Part shown: positions 7,985 to 15,733 of the stretch, in pieces
Layout: each line of letters begins with the position of its first letter
Numbering within the stretch: position 1 is the stretch's first letter
Source of the DNA: Evtepia gabavorous
Lineage (GTDB): Bacteria > Bacillota > Clostridia > Oscillospirales > Oscillospiraceae
Direction of reading: 5' to 3'
Assembly: GCF_003425665.1 (NCBI RefSeq)
Contig: NZ_QQRQ01000009.1
Location: forward strand, 34,823 to 98,822
Length of the DNA: 64,000 nt
Notes under the pieces: model-generated
Told to the model about the DNA's origin: nothing
The model's database searches: none
Seen by the model: only the letters and a program-made list of their open reading frames with translations
Made by a program: the position numbers and the translations under genes

Positions 7985-9004
7985 TTAGGGGTTTAGAATG
8001 ATTTTGATGCTCTGCTTGGCCTGGGTGATGGCAAAGGCCTGCTCCATTTCCCGCAGAGGGAAGTGATGGGTGATGAGGGGGTCTACCTTGACCCGCCCGT
8101 CTTCGATGAAGTGGAGACACTCCTCGAACTCCTGCCGGGTATAGCAGATGGTGCCATAGATGTCGATCTCGCTTCGAACCACTTTGCCTAAGTCCACCTG
8201 GGGCAGGGTGTGGTAAAGTCCGGTGATGGCATAGGTGCCGGCTTTCTTTAAGAGGTTCATGGCGGTGACTGGAACGGTGGGGGCGCCGACGCAGTCCTGG
8301 ACGTAGTCGGCCATGGCGCCGTTGGTGATCTCTCTGACCCGCTGTACAGGGTCCTCCCGGGAGACGTTGATGGTGTAGTCGGCCCCCAGGGTTTTGGCCA
8401 GCTCCAGCCGCTGGGCACCGGCGTCGGTATCCAGGCAGATGACGGTTTTGACGCCCCGGAGCCGGATCAGCTGGACGGCGTAAAGTCCGATGGGGCCGGC
8501 GCCATAGACACAGCAGACATCCTTGGAGGTGATCCTGGAGGCCTTGACCGTCCGGTAAGCGGAGGCCACGGGATCGACGGAGGCCCCCTGGTCATAGGTG
8601 GTGGTGTCCCGCATTTTCCGGCAGACCTTGGCGGGGACCCGGACGTATTCGGCAAAGGCACCGTCCACGTGGATTCCCGTCTCCACCAGGTTGTCGCAAA
8701 GAACCTCTTTGCCTTCAATGCACATGTCGCAGTCACCGCAGCCGATGACGATGCAGGGGGTGACCCGGTCTCCCACCTTGAGATGCTGGACGGCGGAACC
8801 CACCTCCACAATGTCGCCCGCGAACTCATGCCCGGGGATCAAAGGATAGGGGACCGGACGGGTGCCGGCCAGGATCGGGCCGTCGGTGCCGCAGATGCCC
8901 ACGGAACGGACTTTGATGATGACGTCTGTGTCCCGGAGGACAGGATAGGGGACCTCTTTTACCGCGAAGCCCGGGCCTTCGTGTTCTTTTACCACTGCTA
9001 ACAT
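7985..9004 (-). CDS. Zinc-dependent medium-chain alcohol/polyol dehydrogenase
   Basis: 339 residues. Catalytic zinc site: GICGTD near residue 40 and GHEFAGD near 62. Structural zinc site: four cysteines in CGDCDMCIEGKEVLC. The NAD-binding fold has VYGAGPIGLYAVQL (GxGxxG) with an acidic CLDTD at the end of the next strand, favouring NAD+ over NADP+. The sequence is closest in character to threonine, sorbitol and galactitol-phosphate dehydrogenases, but the substrate is not readable. It is the last gene of the minus-strand run gcvPA-like, gcvPB-like, permease, dehydrogenase, 44 bp after the permease, so it probably acts in the same pathway. Confidence 0.88.
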   Translation of the reverse strand: MLAVVKEHEGPGFAVKEVPYPVLRDTDVIIKVRSVGICGTDGPILAGTRPVPYPLIPGHEFAGDIVEVGSAVQHLKVGDRVTPCIVIGCGDCDMCIEGKEVLCDNLVETGIHVDGAFAEYVRVPAKVCRKMRDTTTYDQGASVDPVASAYRTVKASRITSKDVCCVYGAGPIGLYAVQLIRLRGVKTVICLDTDAGAQRLELAKTLGADYTINVSREDPVQRVREITNGAMADYVQDCVGAPTVPVTAMNLLKKAGTYAITGLYHTLPQVDLGKVVRSEIDIYGTICYTRQEFEECLHFIEDGRVKVDPLITHHFPLREMEQAFAITQAKQSIKIILNP

Positions 9005-9048
9005 AATAGTTTACCTCGATTCTGTTTGCGTTTGGAATCCCTGCAAGG

Positions 9049-10251
9049 CTATGACAGCACAAGGATAATGACTTGGGAGATGACCACCACCGAGAGCAGC
9101 GCGATGGGATAGGTGGCGGCGTAAGCGGCGGCGACCTGCTCCGTTTTGGCCACGGAAATCAGGGTCCCCAGGGCGGGGGTGGAGGTCATGCCGCCGGTGA
9201 TGGAGCCTAAATTGTTTAGGAGGGAGAGTTTTAGCACATGCTTGGCGAAAAGGTATCCCACCACCATGGGCAGCGCGGTCATGAGGATGCCATAGACAAA
9301 GTAGATGGGGTGGAAAAACTCCGCGAACCGGGAGCCGCCCGCCACTCCGGCGCCAATGAGGAAAAGGACCAAACCCAGTTCCCGCATGGCCTTGAGGGTG
9401 GTGTCCCTGGGCATCAGGTTGACCGGACCGATCCGGCCAAAGTGCCCAAAGACCAGACCGGCCAGCAGGCAGCCGCCTGTGGTGGTCAGGGAAAAGTTTC
9501 CCACCTTGCAGCTGCCCACCACGATGCCGCAGACAATGGCCAGGGCCAGAGGCATGAGCCCGAACTCATCCAAACAGACCCGCCCGGTCCGTCTGGCGGC
9601 GTTCTGGGAGACTTGGGTCAGCCGGTCCCGTTCCCGGTCCAGATCCGCGTGGGTGAGCTTGGGGATCAGTTGGACAAAGAGGACCACCCCCACCACCCCG
9701 AAGAGGTAGGCGATGCCGTAGCCCACGGAGACCAGGGACTCCAGCTCCGCAGTGGCCACCGTGGCCTTGGCTGCGGAGAAAGCGGGGGTGGAGGTGAGAG
9801 CTCCGGCCAGAAGGCCCACCAGGATGGCGGTGAACTCCGCGTGGGACAGCCCGGTGAAGGAACGGCCGATGAGGATGCAGAGTACGCAGGCTACCCCGCC
9901 AAACAGGGTGATCACCAGCCCCAGGCACACATACGACTTGAAGTTCTGTTTGAAATTGTGGACAAACCCGGGGCCCGCAATGAAGCCGACGGCGGTGACA
10001 AAGAACATGAGCCCCAAATTCTCCACAATCTTCAGCCCGTCGGTGACAAAGGTGGCCCCTGCTACGGTGAGCTGTTCCGACAGGCTCCCATAACAGAAGC
10101 AGCCGAAGAGCAGGGCGGCCACAAAGACACCGGCGGTACCCAAGCTGACGCCTTGGATGGTGACCCGGCCCAACAGATAGCCCGCCGCAGCAATGGCAAA
10201 GACGCAGAACACCAGGAACGTGGTCCCCGCGATGGAAAAGGTAACATGCAT
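9049..10251 (-). CDS. Aspartate:alanine exchanger-like (AAEx/YidE) transporter without RCK domains
   Basis: 400 residues, almost entirely hydrophobic with about 10-11 membrane segments. The duplicated family signature is visible twice: GALTSTPAFSAAK near residue 150 and GSITGGMTSTPALGTL near 360. Typical AAEx proteins (about 560 residues) have two cytoplasmic RCK/TrkA_C domains in the middle; here only a roughly 40-residue charged linker (LTHADLDRERDRLTQ) separates the halves, so the regulatory domains are absent. Known members exchange carboxylate amino acids. It starts 32 bp after the gcvPB-like stop and probably moves the substrate or product of the operon's enzymes. Confidence 0.85.
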   Translation of the reverse strand: MHVTFSIAGTTFLVFCVFAIAAAGYLLGRVTIQGVSLGTAGVFVAALLFGCFCYGSLSEQLTVAGATFVTDGLKIVENLGLMFFVTAVGFIAGPGFVHNFKQNFKSYVCLGLVITLFGGVACVLCILIGRSFTGLSHAEFTAILVGLLAGALTSTPAFSAAKATVATAELESLVSVGYGIAYLFGVVGVVLFVQLIPKLTHADLDRERDRLTQVSQNAARRTGRVCLDEFGLMPLALAIVCGIVVGSCKVGNFSLTTTGGCLLAGLVFGHFGRIGPVNLMPRDTTLKAMRELGLVLFLIGAGVAGGSRFAEFFHPIYFVYGILMTALPMVVGYLFAKHVLKLSLLNNLGSITGGMTSTPALGTLISVAKTEQVAAAYAATYPIALLSVVVISQVIILVLS

Positions 10252-10283
10252 GCAATCGCTTCTTTCCTATTTGGATGGTTCCG

Positions 10284-11837
10284 TTACCGGTTTTTCTGCT
10301 TTTGATAGGCGCGCCAGGTGCAGGCGAAGGTGTCCATGTTGTCCAGCCGGTCACCGGTGAGCTGGGTGGCCAAGGCGGCCCGATGGGGGGCGGTTTTTAC
10401 CACCTCGGGGGTGGCGTATGCCTCCTCGGAAATGGACTGGAGGGCCGCGGCGTATTCTTCGATATCCGCTTTGGAATAGGTCTCGCAGGCCTCGGGGGTG
10501 AAGGGCTCGGGGATGATTCTGGGGTGGTGGCTGGCAAAGTAGCTCTGGAATCCGTAGTCCACAATCCGGCGGTCAATGTCGTCGGTGGTGACGGAGGTTT
10601 CCTGGCACAGCTTTTCCCAGCTGAGCCGGGCCTGCTCCAGCCGGGGCTTGCCCTCGGCCATGGGCATGGAGAGCCCCCGAACGGATGCCAGCTTTTTCAG
10701 GAGATAGTTGTTGTTGAGAATGGCCAGCTCAGAGACCTGTTTCAGCCCGTCGGCCCCCAGACTGCGGATATAGGCGTAGGCCCGCAGAACCACGGCGGGC
10801 ACCCCGTAGAATTTGCGCAGCTTGCCGATGGAGTGAGGGCGGTTGTAGTCCAGATAGTATTGAGTGCCGTCAAACTCCACCGTGGGCAGGGGGAGAAACT
10901 GGGCCAGTTCCTCGGTGCAGCCCTGGGCGCCGGCCCCCGGCCCCTGGCTGCCGTGGGGGGAGGAGAAGGTCTTGTGCAGGTTGAACTGGCACAGGTCGAA
11001 GCCCGCGTCCCTGGCCCGGGTGATGCCCATCAGGCCGTTGAGGTTGGCCTGGTCATAGACGCACAGACCACCGGCGGCGTGGACGATGTCCACAAATTCC
11101 CGGATTTTTTCATTGTAAATGCCCGTGTCCTCAGGGTTGGTGATCAGCAGGGCGGCGGTCCGGGGGGAGACTGCGGCCTTGAGGGCGTTCAGGTCGGGGA
11201 TGCCGCTCTCGTCGGGGTAGAGGGTGATGACCTTGTAGCCCAGGGCGGCGGCGGTGCCGGCGTTGCCTGGATGGGAGAGAATCGTGGTGATGATCTCATC
11301 CCGCTGCGCCCCCTCTCCCCGGGCCTCGTGGTAGGCGCGGATGATGGCCACGTTGGAGAAGATGCCCTGGGAACCGCCGGCGGGGTTCAGACTGAAGCGG
11401 TCCATTCCTGAGATGGCCTTGAGGTACTGTTCGGTTTCATAGAGCACCTGCAGAATGCCCTGGGTGGTGGACGGGTCCTGATAGGGGTGGAGCTCAGAGA
11501 ACCGGGGGTCCCGGACAAAGCTCTCGTGGACCTTAGGGTTGTACTTCATGGTGCAGGTGCCCAGGCCGATGTCGATGTTGAGGTCCGCGCCGATGGTCTC
11601 TTGGGACAGGCGCAGATAGTGCCGCAGCAGCTGCATTTGACCCAGCTCCGGCAGCTCGGGGGCTTCCCGGCGGAGGTAGCCCTGGGGCACCAGGTCGTCA
11701 GGCGCACCGGCGGCCTGGGCGACTTGAGGCTCTATCTCCTCCAACAGAAGGGCCCGCTGGCCGGGCTCTCCCAGTTCCATCAGAATGGGTTCGTCCCATC
11801 TGGCTTCGTGGAAATCACGTGTGCCGTCCCGTTTCAT
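10284..11837 (-). CDS. GcvPB-like PLP enzyme (glycine dehydrogenase P-protein subunit 2, divergent)
   Basis: 517 residues from ATG 11837, which follows AGGAGG by nine bases and overlaps the preceding gene's stop by 4 bp. The PLP lysine motif is intact (QFNLHKTFSSPHG), as are YDQANLNGLMG and NPKVHES. Two family hallmarks are altered: the usual PAAGAHGE region reads NPAGGSQG, and the usual DSAHGTNPASAA reads LSHPGNAGTAAAL. In glycine decarboxylase the alpha/beta P-protein pair transfers an aminomethyl group to lipoyl-H protein. No H- or T-protein genes are present here. The changes and the operon context suggest a related PLP decarboxylase or lyase rather than housekeeping GcvPB. The comparison is from memory of the family consensus. 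Confidence 0.8.
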   Translation of the reverse strand: MKRDGTRDFHEARWDEPILMELGEPGQRALLLEEIEPQVAQAAGAPDDLVPQGYLRREAPELPELGQMQLLRHYLRLSQETIGADLNIDIGLGTCTMKYNPKVHESFVRDPRFSELHPYQDPSTTQGILQVLYETEQYLKAISGMDRFSLNPAGGSQGIFSNVAIIRAYHEARGEGAQRDEIITTILSHPGNAGTAAALGYKVITLYPDESGIPDLNALKAAVSPRTAALLITNPEDTGIYNEKIREFVDIVHAAGGLCVYDQANLNGLMGITRARDAGFDLCQFNLHKTFSSPHGSQGPGAGAQGCTEELAQFLPLPTVEFDGTQYYLDYNRPHSIGKLRKFYGVPAVVLRAYAYIRSLGADGLKQVSELAILNNNYLLKKLASVRGLSMPMAEGKPRLEQARLSWEKLCQETSVTTDDIDRRIVDYGFQSYFASHHPRIIPEPFTPEACETYSKADIEEYAAALQSISEEAYATPEVVKTAPHRAALATQLTGDRLDNMDTFACTWRAYQKQKNR

Positions 11838-13237
11838 GCTCCCGTTCCTCCTAAAATATCGTGCAGCGCGGCGCACAAGGTGTCGATGTCCGCCGCGGTG
11901 GTGGTGTCGCTGACGCAGTATAGGGCATAGCCGGCGTACGCGGGGAAAACCTTGCCCAGGTCCACACCGCCAAAGATGTTCCGGGCCAACAGGGCTTGGT
12001 GAATCTCCGCCACGGATTTTCCCGTGGCCCGGAAGTCCACCATGAATTCCTGGAACACCTGGCCGCCGGCTGGGTTGGCGGTGACGCCGGGCAGGGCGGA
12101 CAGGCGCTTTATGGCGTAGGCGGCATAGGACAAGATCCGCTGGCCCAGCTCCTGCATGCCCCGGGGCCCCATGGTAGCCAGGTAGGCCCCGGCCACAATG
12201 GCCCATAGGCCGCATTCCGTGCCAAAGTATTCCTTGGCATTTTCCCGGGAGGCGTGGCTGCACCGGTAGTACAGGGCGCGGCCCCAGCCATACTGCCCGT
12301 CTTTTTGGGTTTCGGAGATGCCGTAGAGGTAGGTGGGCAGCTCGTTAACATAGTCCGGATCATTGTCCATGGCGATGAAGCCGCCGCAGCCGCTGCCGTA
12401 CTGCATGTGAATGCCCAGGGGCTGAATGTCGCCGCAGGTGATGTCCGCGCCGTAGCCCGATGGCGGGGTGACCACCCCTAAGGAGGAGACCTCCGGCATG
12501 ACAATGCCGATGGCGCCGGCCTGGTGGGCCAGGTCCATGATCTCTTTGGCCCTGGGCTCAAAGGCGCCTAAGTAAGCGGGGTTTTCCAGAAAGACCGCGG
12601 CGGTGCGGGGGGAGAGCTTGGCCTGAAGGTCTGCCAGGTCCAGCACCCCGAAGGGGTTCTCCACAGGCACCAGAGTGCCAAAGGGGCGGCAGTAAGCGGC
12701 CGCCTGGGAGCGGATTTCCGGATTCATATGGGCGGGAACCAGAATCTCATTCCGGCCTGGGCGCAGGCGCAGCGCCATACGGAAGGAGGAGGAGACCGCC
12801 TGGCCAGCGTCGTAGGTGGGGTAGCTGACCACATCCAGTTCCAGCAGTTCCGCCATCATGCTGGCGTACTCGAAGATCGCCTGCATTTTTCCGTGGTCGG
12901 AGTAGGTATCGCCGCAGTAGGCGGTGAGGAATTCTGAGCGGTTGGCGATCTCGTCACAGACCGCGGGGATATACCGCTTATAACAGCCCGCCCCCAGAAA
13001 GCTGATGGCATCCTCTGTGGAGGTGTTTTTGGCCAGTAAGCGGCTGACATGGCGTTTGAGGGCCTGTTCACTGAGCAAAGGCGCCGGCAGGTCCATGGTG
13101 CCTTGAAAGAGAAGGTCCTCTGGAATGACCGTGCGGTAGAGTTCCTCCACGCTGGAGAGCCCAAGTTCCCGCAGCATTTCCTCTTCAATGTGAGGAACGC
13201 TGTTGGGCATATAGGGGTGAATGAAATGATGACGCAA
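11834..13237 (-). CDS. GcvPA-like PLP-fold subunit (glycine dehydrogenase P-protein subunit 1, divergent)
   Basis: 467 residues from TTG 13237 (MRHHFIHPYMPNSVPHIEEEM), which follows GGAGG by nine bases and matches where GcvPA proteins normally begin. An upstream in-frame TTG at 13279 lacks such a site. The family framework is present: FLGAGCYKRYIPAV, TAYCGDTYSDHGKMQAIFEY and SLGVVTPPSGYGADI. The canonical stretch around TREQHIRREKATSN is replaced by RCSHASRENAKEYFGTECG, and QPLGNPLSFGGP by QPLGIHMQYGSG, so it differs where orthodox GcvPA is most conserved. It should pair with the overlapping GcvPB-like subunit. First gene of a four-gene operon preceded by a MerR-type promoter. Confidence 0.8.
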   Translation of the reverse strand: MRHHFIHPYMPNSVPHIEEEMLRELGLSSVEELYRTVIPEDLLFQGTMDLPAPLLSEQALKRHVSRLLAKNTSTEDAISFLGAGCYKRYIPAVCDEIANRSEFLTAYCGDTYSDHGKMQAIFEYASMMAELLELDVVSYPTYDAGQAVSSSFRMALRLRPGRNEILVPAHMNPEIRSQAAAYCRPFGTLVPVENPFGVLDLADLQAKLSPRTAAVFLENPAYLGAFEPRAKEIMDLAHQAGAIGIVMPEVSSLGVVTPPSGYGADITCGDIQPLGIHMQYGSGCGGFIAMDNDPDYVNELPTYLYGISETQKDGQYGWGRALYYRCSHASRENAKEYFGTECGLWAIVAGAYLATMGPRGMQELGQRILSYAAYAIKRLSALPGVTANPAGGQVFQEFMVDFRATGKSVAEIHQALLARNIFGGVDLGKVFPAYAGYALYCVSDTTTAADIDTLCAALHDILGGTGA

Positions 13238-13296
13238 GAGAGAATCCCTCCAATTTCTTGATGATGAATGGGTGATCAAATGCTTGCTATATTCTT

Positions 13297-13327
13297 AGTA
13301 TAAAGGTTCCCAGCAAGGGAAGGTCAA
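13297..13327 (-). promoter_or_regulatory. MerR-type promoter (19-bp spacer) of the gcvPA-like operon
   Basis: On the minus strand TTGACC is followed by exactly 19 bp and TATACT. The spacer contains the dyad TTCCC-N5-GGGAA. A 19-bp spacer carrying a dyad is the hallmark of promoters twisted and activated by MerR-family proteins, and a MerR gene is divergent at 13602. Confidence 0.7.
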
Positions 13328-13601
13328 GCAGTGTTTGGCAGGGCCAGAGATGGAGGAACGGAGATCGAAATGGGGCAATTTCTTTCTGAGAAGAGAAGAA
13401 ACAAGGAAAAAGTAAGAGATACTATGGCGCCATGAGAAAAATATGGGGGGAATGAGGAAAAATCCTGCGGAATAAACCTTCCAGAAAGGGAAAGGTTTTG
13501 AAGTGGAAGGGATGGACATTTTTCAAAAGGTTGGGTAAAATACAATAATATGGTTTGAAAACCACACCGGAACCGGTGGGGAGAGCATGGGGGGATATGG
13601 G
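13328..13601. other. Intergenic region upstream of merR-family gene
   Basis: About 270 bp, purine-rich on the plus strand, without a convincing ORF. It holds a palindrome CACCGGAACCGGTG (13565-13578) just before the ribosome site of the MerR gene and a TACAAT (13541) that may be its -10. No riboswitch was recognised. Confidence 0.4.
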
Positions 13602-14492
13602 ATGAAGCGGTCACGATATACAGTGGGGGAGATGGCCAACCTCTGCAATGTCACCGCCAAACAGCTGCGATACTATGACCAGCAGGGGCTTCTCAAGCCC
13701 GCCTATCGAGATAGACAGAACGGCTACCGCTACTATGAGGACAGCCAGATTGAGGAGGTCCTTCTGCTGAGCAGCCTGAAGGAGCTGGACCTGCCCAACC
13801 AGAGGATTGGCGCGCTGCTGAAAAAACGGGATCTGCGGACCCTCTCCCGGGAACTGGAGGAACACCTGTATGAGGTGCGCCAGGCGCGGGACGCCACGGT
13901 GGCCAAGTATGACGCCCTCATTGACAACATTCTCCGCATTATGGGGGGGTTGTCCTTTTTGGAGTCCCGCCAGGCTGCCGCGGAGCCCAGCGTCTCTGTG
14001 GTGGAATTTCCCGCGGCCTGGGTGGCCTATACCCGCTACCAGTGCTATTGGAAGGCCAGCCGGCTCTTCATCTCCCGCCGGGCGGAGCTGCTGAAGCTGA
14101 TGGATCAGGCGGGGCTGGAACCTGTGGATGTGAATATGGCGATCTTTCACTCCGATTACAAGAAGCAGTTCAGTGAGGACCCCTCTGACGACGAGGGGGA
14201 TTTGGAGGTCTGCTATCGGATTAAGAACCCCAACCCCCAGCTGCCCAACTGTCGGCGCCTGCCGGCGTTTCGGGCGGTCTCCTGTATCTATGTGGGGCCG
14301 TATTCCGAGATGCTTCCCGCCTACCTGTCTCTGGAGGCGTACGCCCAGCGCCATGGACTTCTGCTGCGGGGGATCTCTATGGAGGAGTATCTCATTGGCG
14401 CCACCATGACGGCGAATCCCCAAAACTATGTCACCAGAATTTACCTCCCCATCGCAGAGGAGGGGGAAGAGACACAACCACCTCCCCGTTGA
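13602..14492 (+). CDS. MerR-family regulator with GyrI-like effector domain
   Basis: 296 residues from ATG 13602 (MKRSRYTVGEMANL), preceded by GGGGGA; an in-frame ATG at 13587 is the alternative. Residues 4-72 are the MerR winged helix (YTVGEMANLCNVTAKQLRYYDQ, GYRYYEDSQIEEVLLL). A dimerisation helix lies at about 75-115, and residues 130-290 form a GyrI/BmrR-like effector-binding domain, which usually binds a small lipophilic or aromatic compound. It lies divergent from the gcvPA-like operon, whose promoter has a MerR-type 19-bp spacer, so it probably activates that operon in response to a ligand. The ligand is unknown. Confidence 0.88.
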   Translation: MKRSRYTVGEMANLCNVTAKQLRYYDQQGLLKPAYRDRQNGYRYYEDSQIEEVLLLSSLKELDLPNQRIGALLKKRDLRTLSRELEEHLYEVRQARDATVAKYDALIDNILRIMGGLSFLESRQAAAEPSVSVVEFPAAWVAYTRYQCYWKASRLFISRRAELLKLMDQAGLEPVDVNMAIFHSDYKKQFSEDPSDDEGDLEVCYRIKNPNPQLPNCRRLPAFRAVSCIYVGPYSEMLPAYLSLEAYAQRHGLLLRGISMEEYLIGATMTANPQNYVTRIYLPIAEEGEETQPPPR

Positions 14493-14526
14493 GGACGCCC
14501 CCGCCGCCGGCGGGGGCGTCCTTCTT
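14493..14526 (+). terminator. Rho-independent terminator
   Basis: Perfect 13-bp GC stem GGACGCCCCCGCC / GGCGGGGGCGTCC, loop GCC, tail TTCTT, overlapping the end of the MerR gene region and facing the deacetylase gene. Confidence 0.85.
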
Positions 14527-14539
14527 GCGCGGAAAGCGC

Positions 14540-15346
14540 TTAGGAGGAGACGGGGCACTGCCGGCCTGTGTGGTCGATGGTGTAGTCGGTGCCGTATTCC
14601 CCGTCCAAAATCAGCTGGCTGATGGGGACGATCTCATAGCCTTCTCCCAACAGATATTCCAGGATGTCGGGCAGGGCCTCCGGGGTATGGAGGGCGGCGT
14701 TGTGGAAGAGCACAATGGACCCGGGGCCCACGCTGGAGGTCACCCGCTGGGTGATAGTGGCCGCGTCATAGTCCTTCCAGTCCAGACTGTCTACATCCCA
14801 CTGGATGGGTTCAATGCCCATCCCCCGGACGGTGGTGATGACGTGGTCGTCGTACTCCCCGAAAGGCGGGCGGAAGAGCGTGGGGCGCTTGCCGGTGATC
14901 TTCTCAATCTTATCGTTGCAGGTGTTGATGTCCTCCACAATCTGATCTGCGGAGAGGGTATTGAAGTGGGCGTGGTCGTTGGAGTGCCCCATCACCTCGT
15001 GGCCGGCATCCGCCAGGGCCTTGACGGACTCGGGGTACTTATCCACCCACTCCCCCACCACAAAGAAGGTGACTTTCACGTTGTACTTGTCAAAGATGTC
15101 GATGAGGGTTTGGGTGTCTTCGTTGCCCCAAGCTGCGTCAAAAGAGAGGGCGCAGGTCTTGTAGTCCCGCTGGACGCAGTAGATGGGGAGCTGCCGCTCT
15201 GTGGTGGAGGCGGAGACGTAGGAGGGCAGGGTGGTCACCAGGCACAGGGCGCAGATGCACAGCAGCGCCCCGGGGATGGCCAGCCAACGCTTGCGCAGGA
15301 AGACGACCTTCCGCTCTTTAGCAGGTTTCACGCGAAAGAATTTCAT
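14540..15346 (-). CDS. Polysaccharide deacetylase (NodB domain), membrane anchored
   Basis: 268 residues. A basic N-terminus and one membrane segment at about 20-42 (LAIPGALLCICALCLVTTL) anchor or export it. The NodB domain follows: CALSFDAAWGNEDT (catalytic Asp and metal Asp), VTFFVVGEWVDKYP, HSNDHAHF (metal histidines) and LFRPPFGEYDDHV, with WDVDSLDWKDY and IVLFHNAA. The SFDAAWGNEDT form is typical of the PdaA/PdaB and spore-cortex-related deacetylases of Firmicutes. It should remove N-acetyl groups from peptidoglycan or a related glycan at the outer face of the membrane. It is monocistronic, convergent with the MerR gene. Confidence 0.9.
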   Translation of the reverse strand: MKFFRVKPAKERKVVFLRKRWLAIPGALLCICALCLVTTLPSYVSASTTERQLPIYCVQRDYKTCALSFDAAWGNEDTQTLIDIFDKYNVKVTFFVVGEWVDKYPESVKALADAGHEVMGHSNDHAHFNTLSADQIVEDINTCNDKIEKITGKRPTLFRPPFGEYDDHVITTVRGMGIEPIQWDVDSLDWKDYDAATITQRVTSSVGPGSIVLFHNAALHTPEALPDILEYLLGEGYEIVPISQLILDGEYGTDYTIDHTGRQCPVSS

Positions 15347-15532
15347 ATCGATCCCGTCCTTTCTATGTCGTTCTATCTATATGCGCTGGTTTCCAAGTCA
15401 TGCGCCCCCATTTCCCATGGCATGGGGACAGGGAGATGGGAAAACTGGGCTCCGTCAAATTCTACAAAATGCAGGAAATCTTGTAGCAAAAAGAGGAAAT
15501 GAAAGAATTTACAGATGTTTTGTGGGGATTCG

Positions 15533-15561
15533 TTGCAGTTTGGGGAGAAATCAGTTATAAT
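15533..15561 (+). promoter_or_regulatory. Upstream sigma-A promoter P1 of pncB
   Basis: TTGCAG, 17 bp, TATAAT. It lies 77 bp upstream of a second promoter for the same gene. Confidence 0.6.
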
Positions 15562-15609
15562 ACTTGTTAAACTTTCAAAAGGGGAAAGGGGAAGCGGCGG
15601 GAGCGTCTA

Positions 15610-15638
15610 TTGACTTGTCACCTGTTTGGGCATATAAT
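15610..15638 (+). promoter_or_regulatory. Sigma-A promoter P2 of pncB with NiaR-like box
   Basis: TTGACT, 17 bp, TATAAT. The -35 and spacer contain GACTTGTCACCTG (15612-15624), which matches GTCTTGACACCTG at the EIIC promoter in 11 of 13 positions. This is the likely binding site of the adjacent NiaR repressor. Confidence 0.75.
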
Positions 15639-15733
15639 AAGGCGATTTTATCGGACCGGCCCGCCCTGGGTGTGACCAGGGCCCCAATTTCCGGGCGGCG
15701 GAACGCCCCATCACTGAAACAGAGGATCTTGCC

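Noticed and set aside
11838..12263. N-terminal extension of the gcvPB-like frame to 12263
   Set aside because: It would overlap the gcvPA-like gene by 430 bases; ATG 11837 has AGGAGG and gives the expected start.
13238..13297. Glycine riboswitch in front of the gcvPA-like gene
   Set aside because: Only about 55 bases separate the promoter from the start codon, too short for a glycine aptamer, and none of its motifs are seen.
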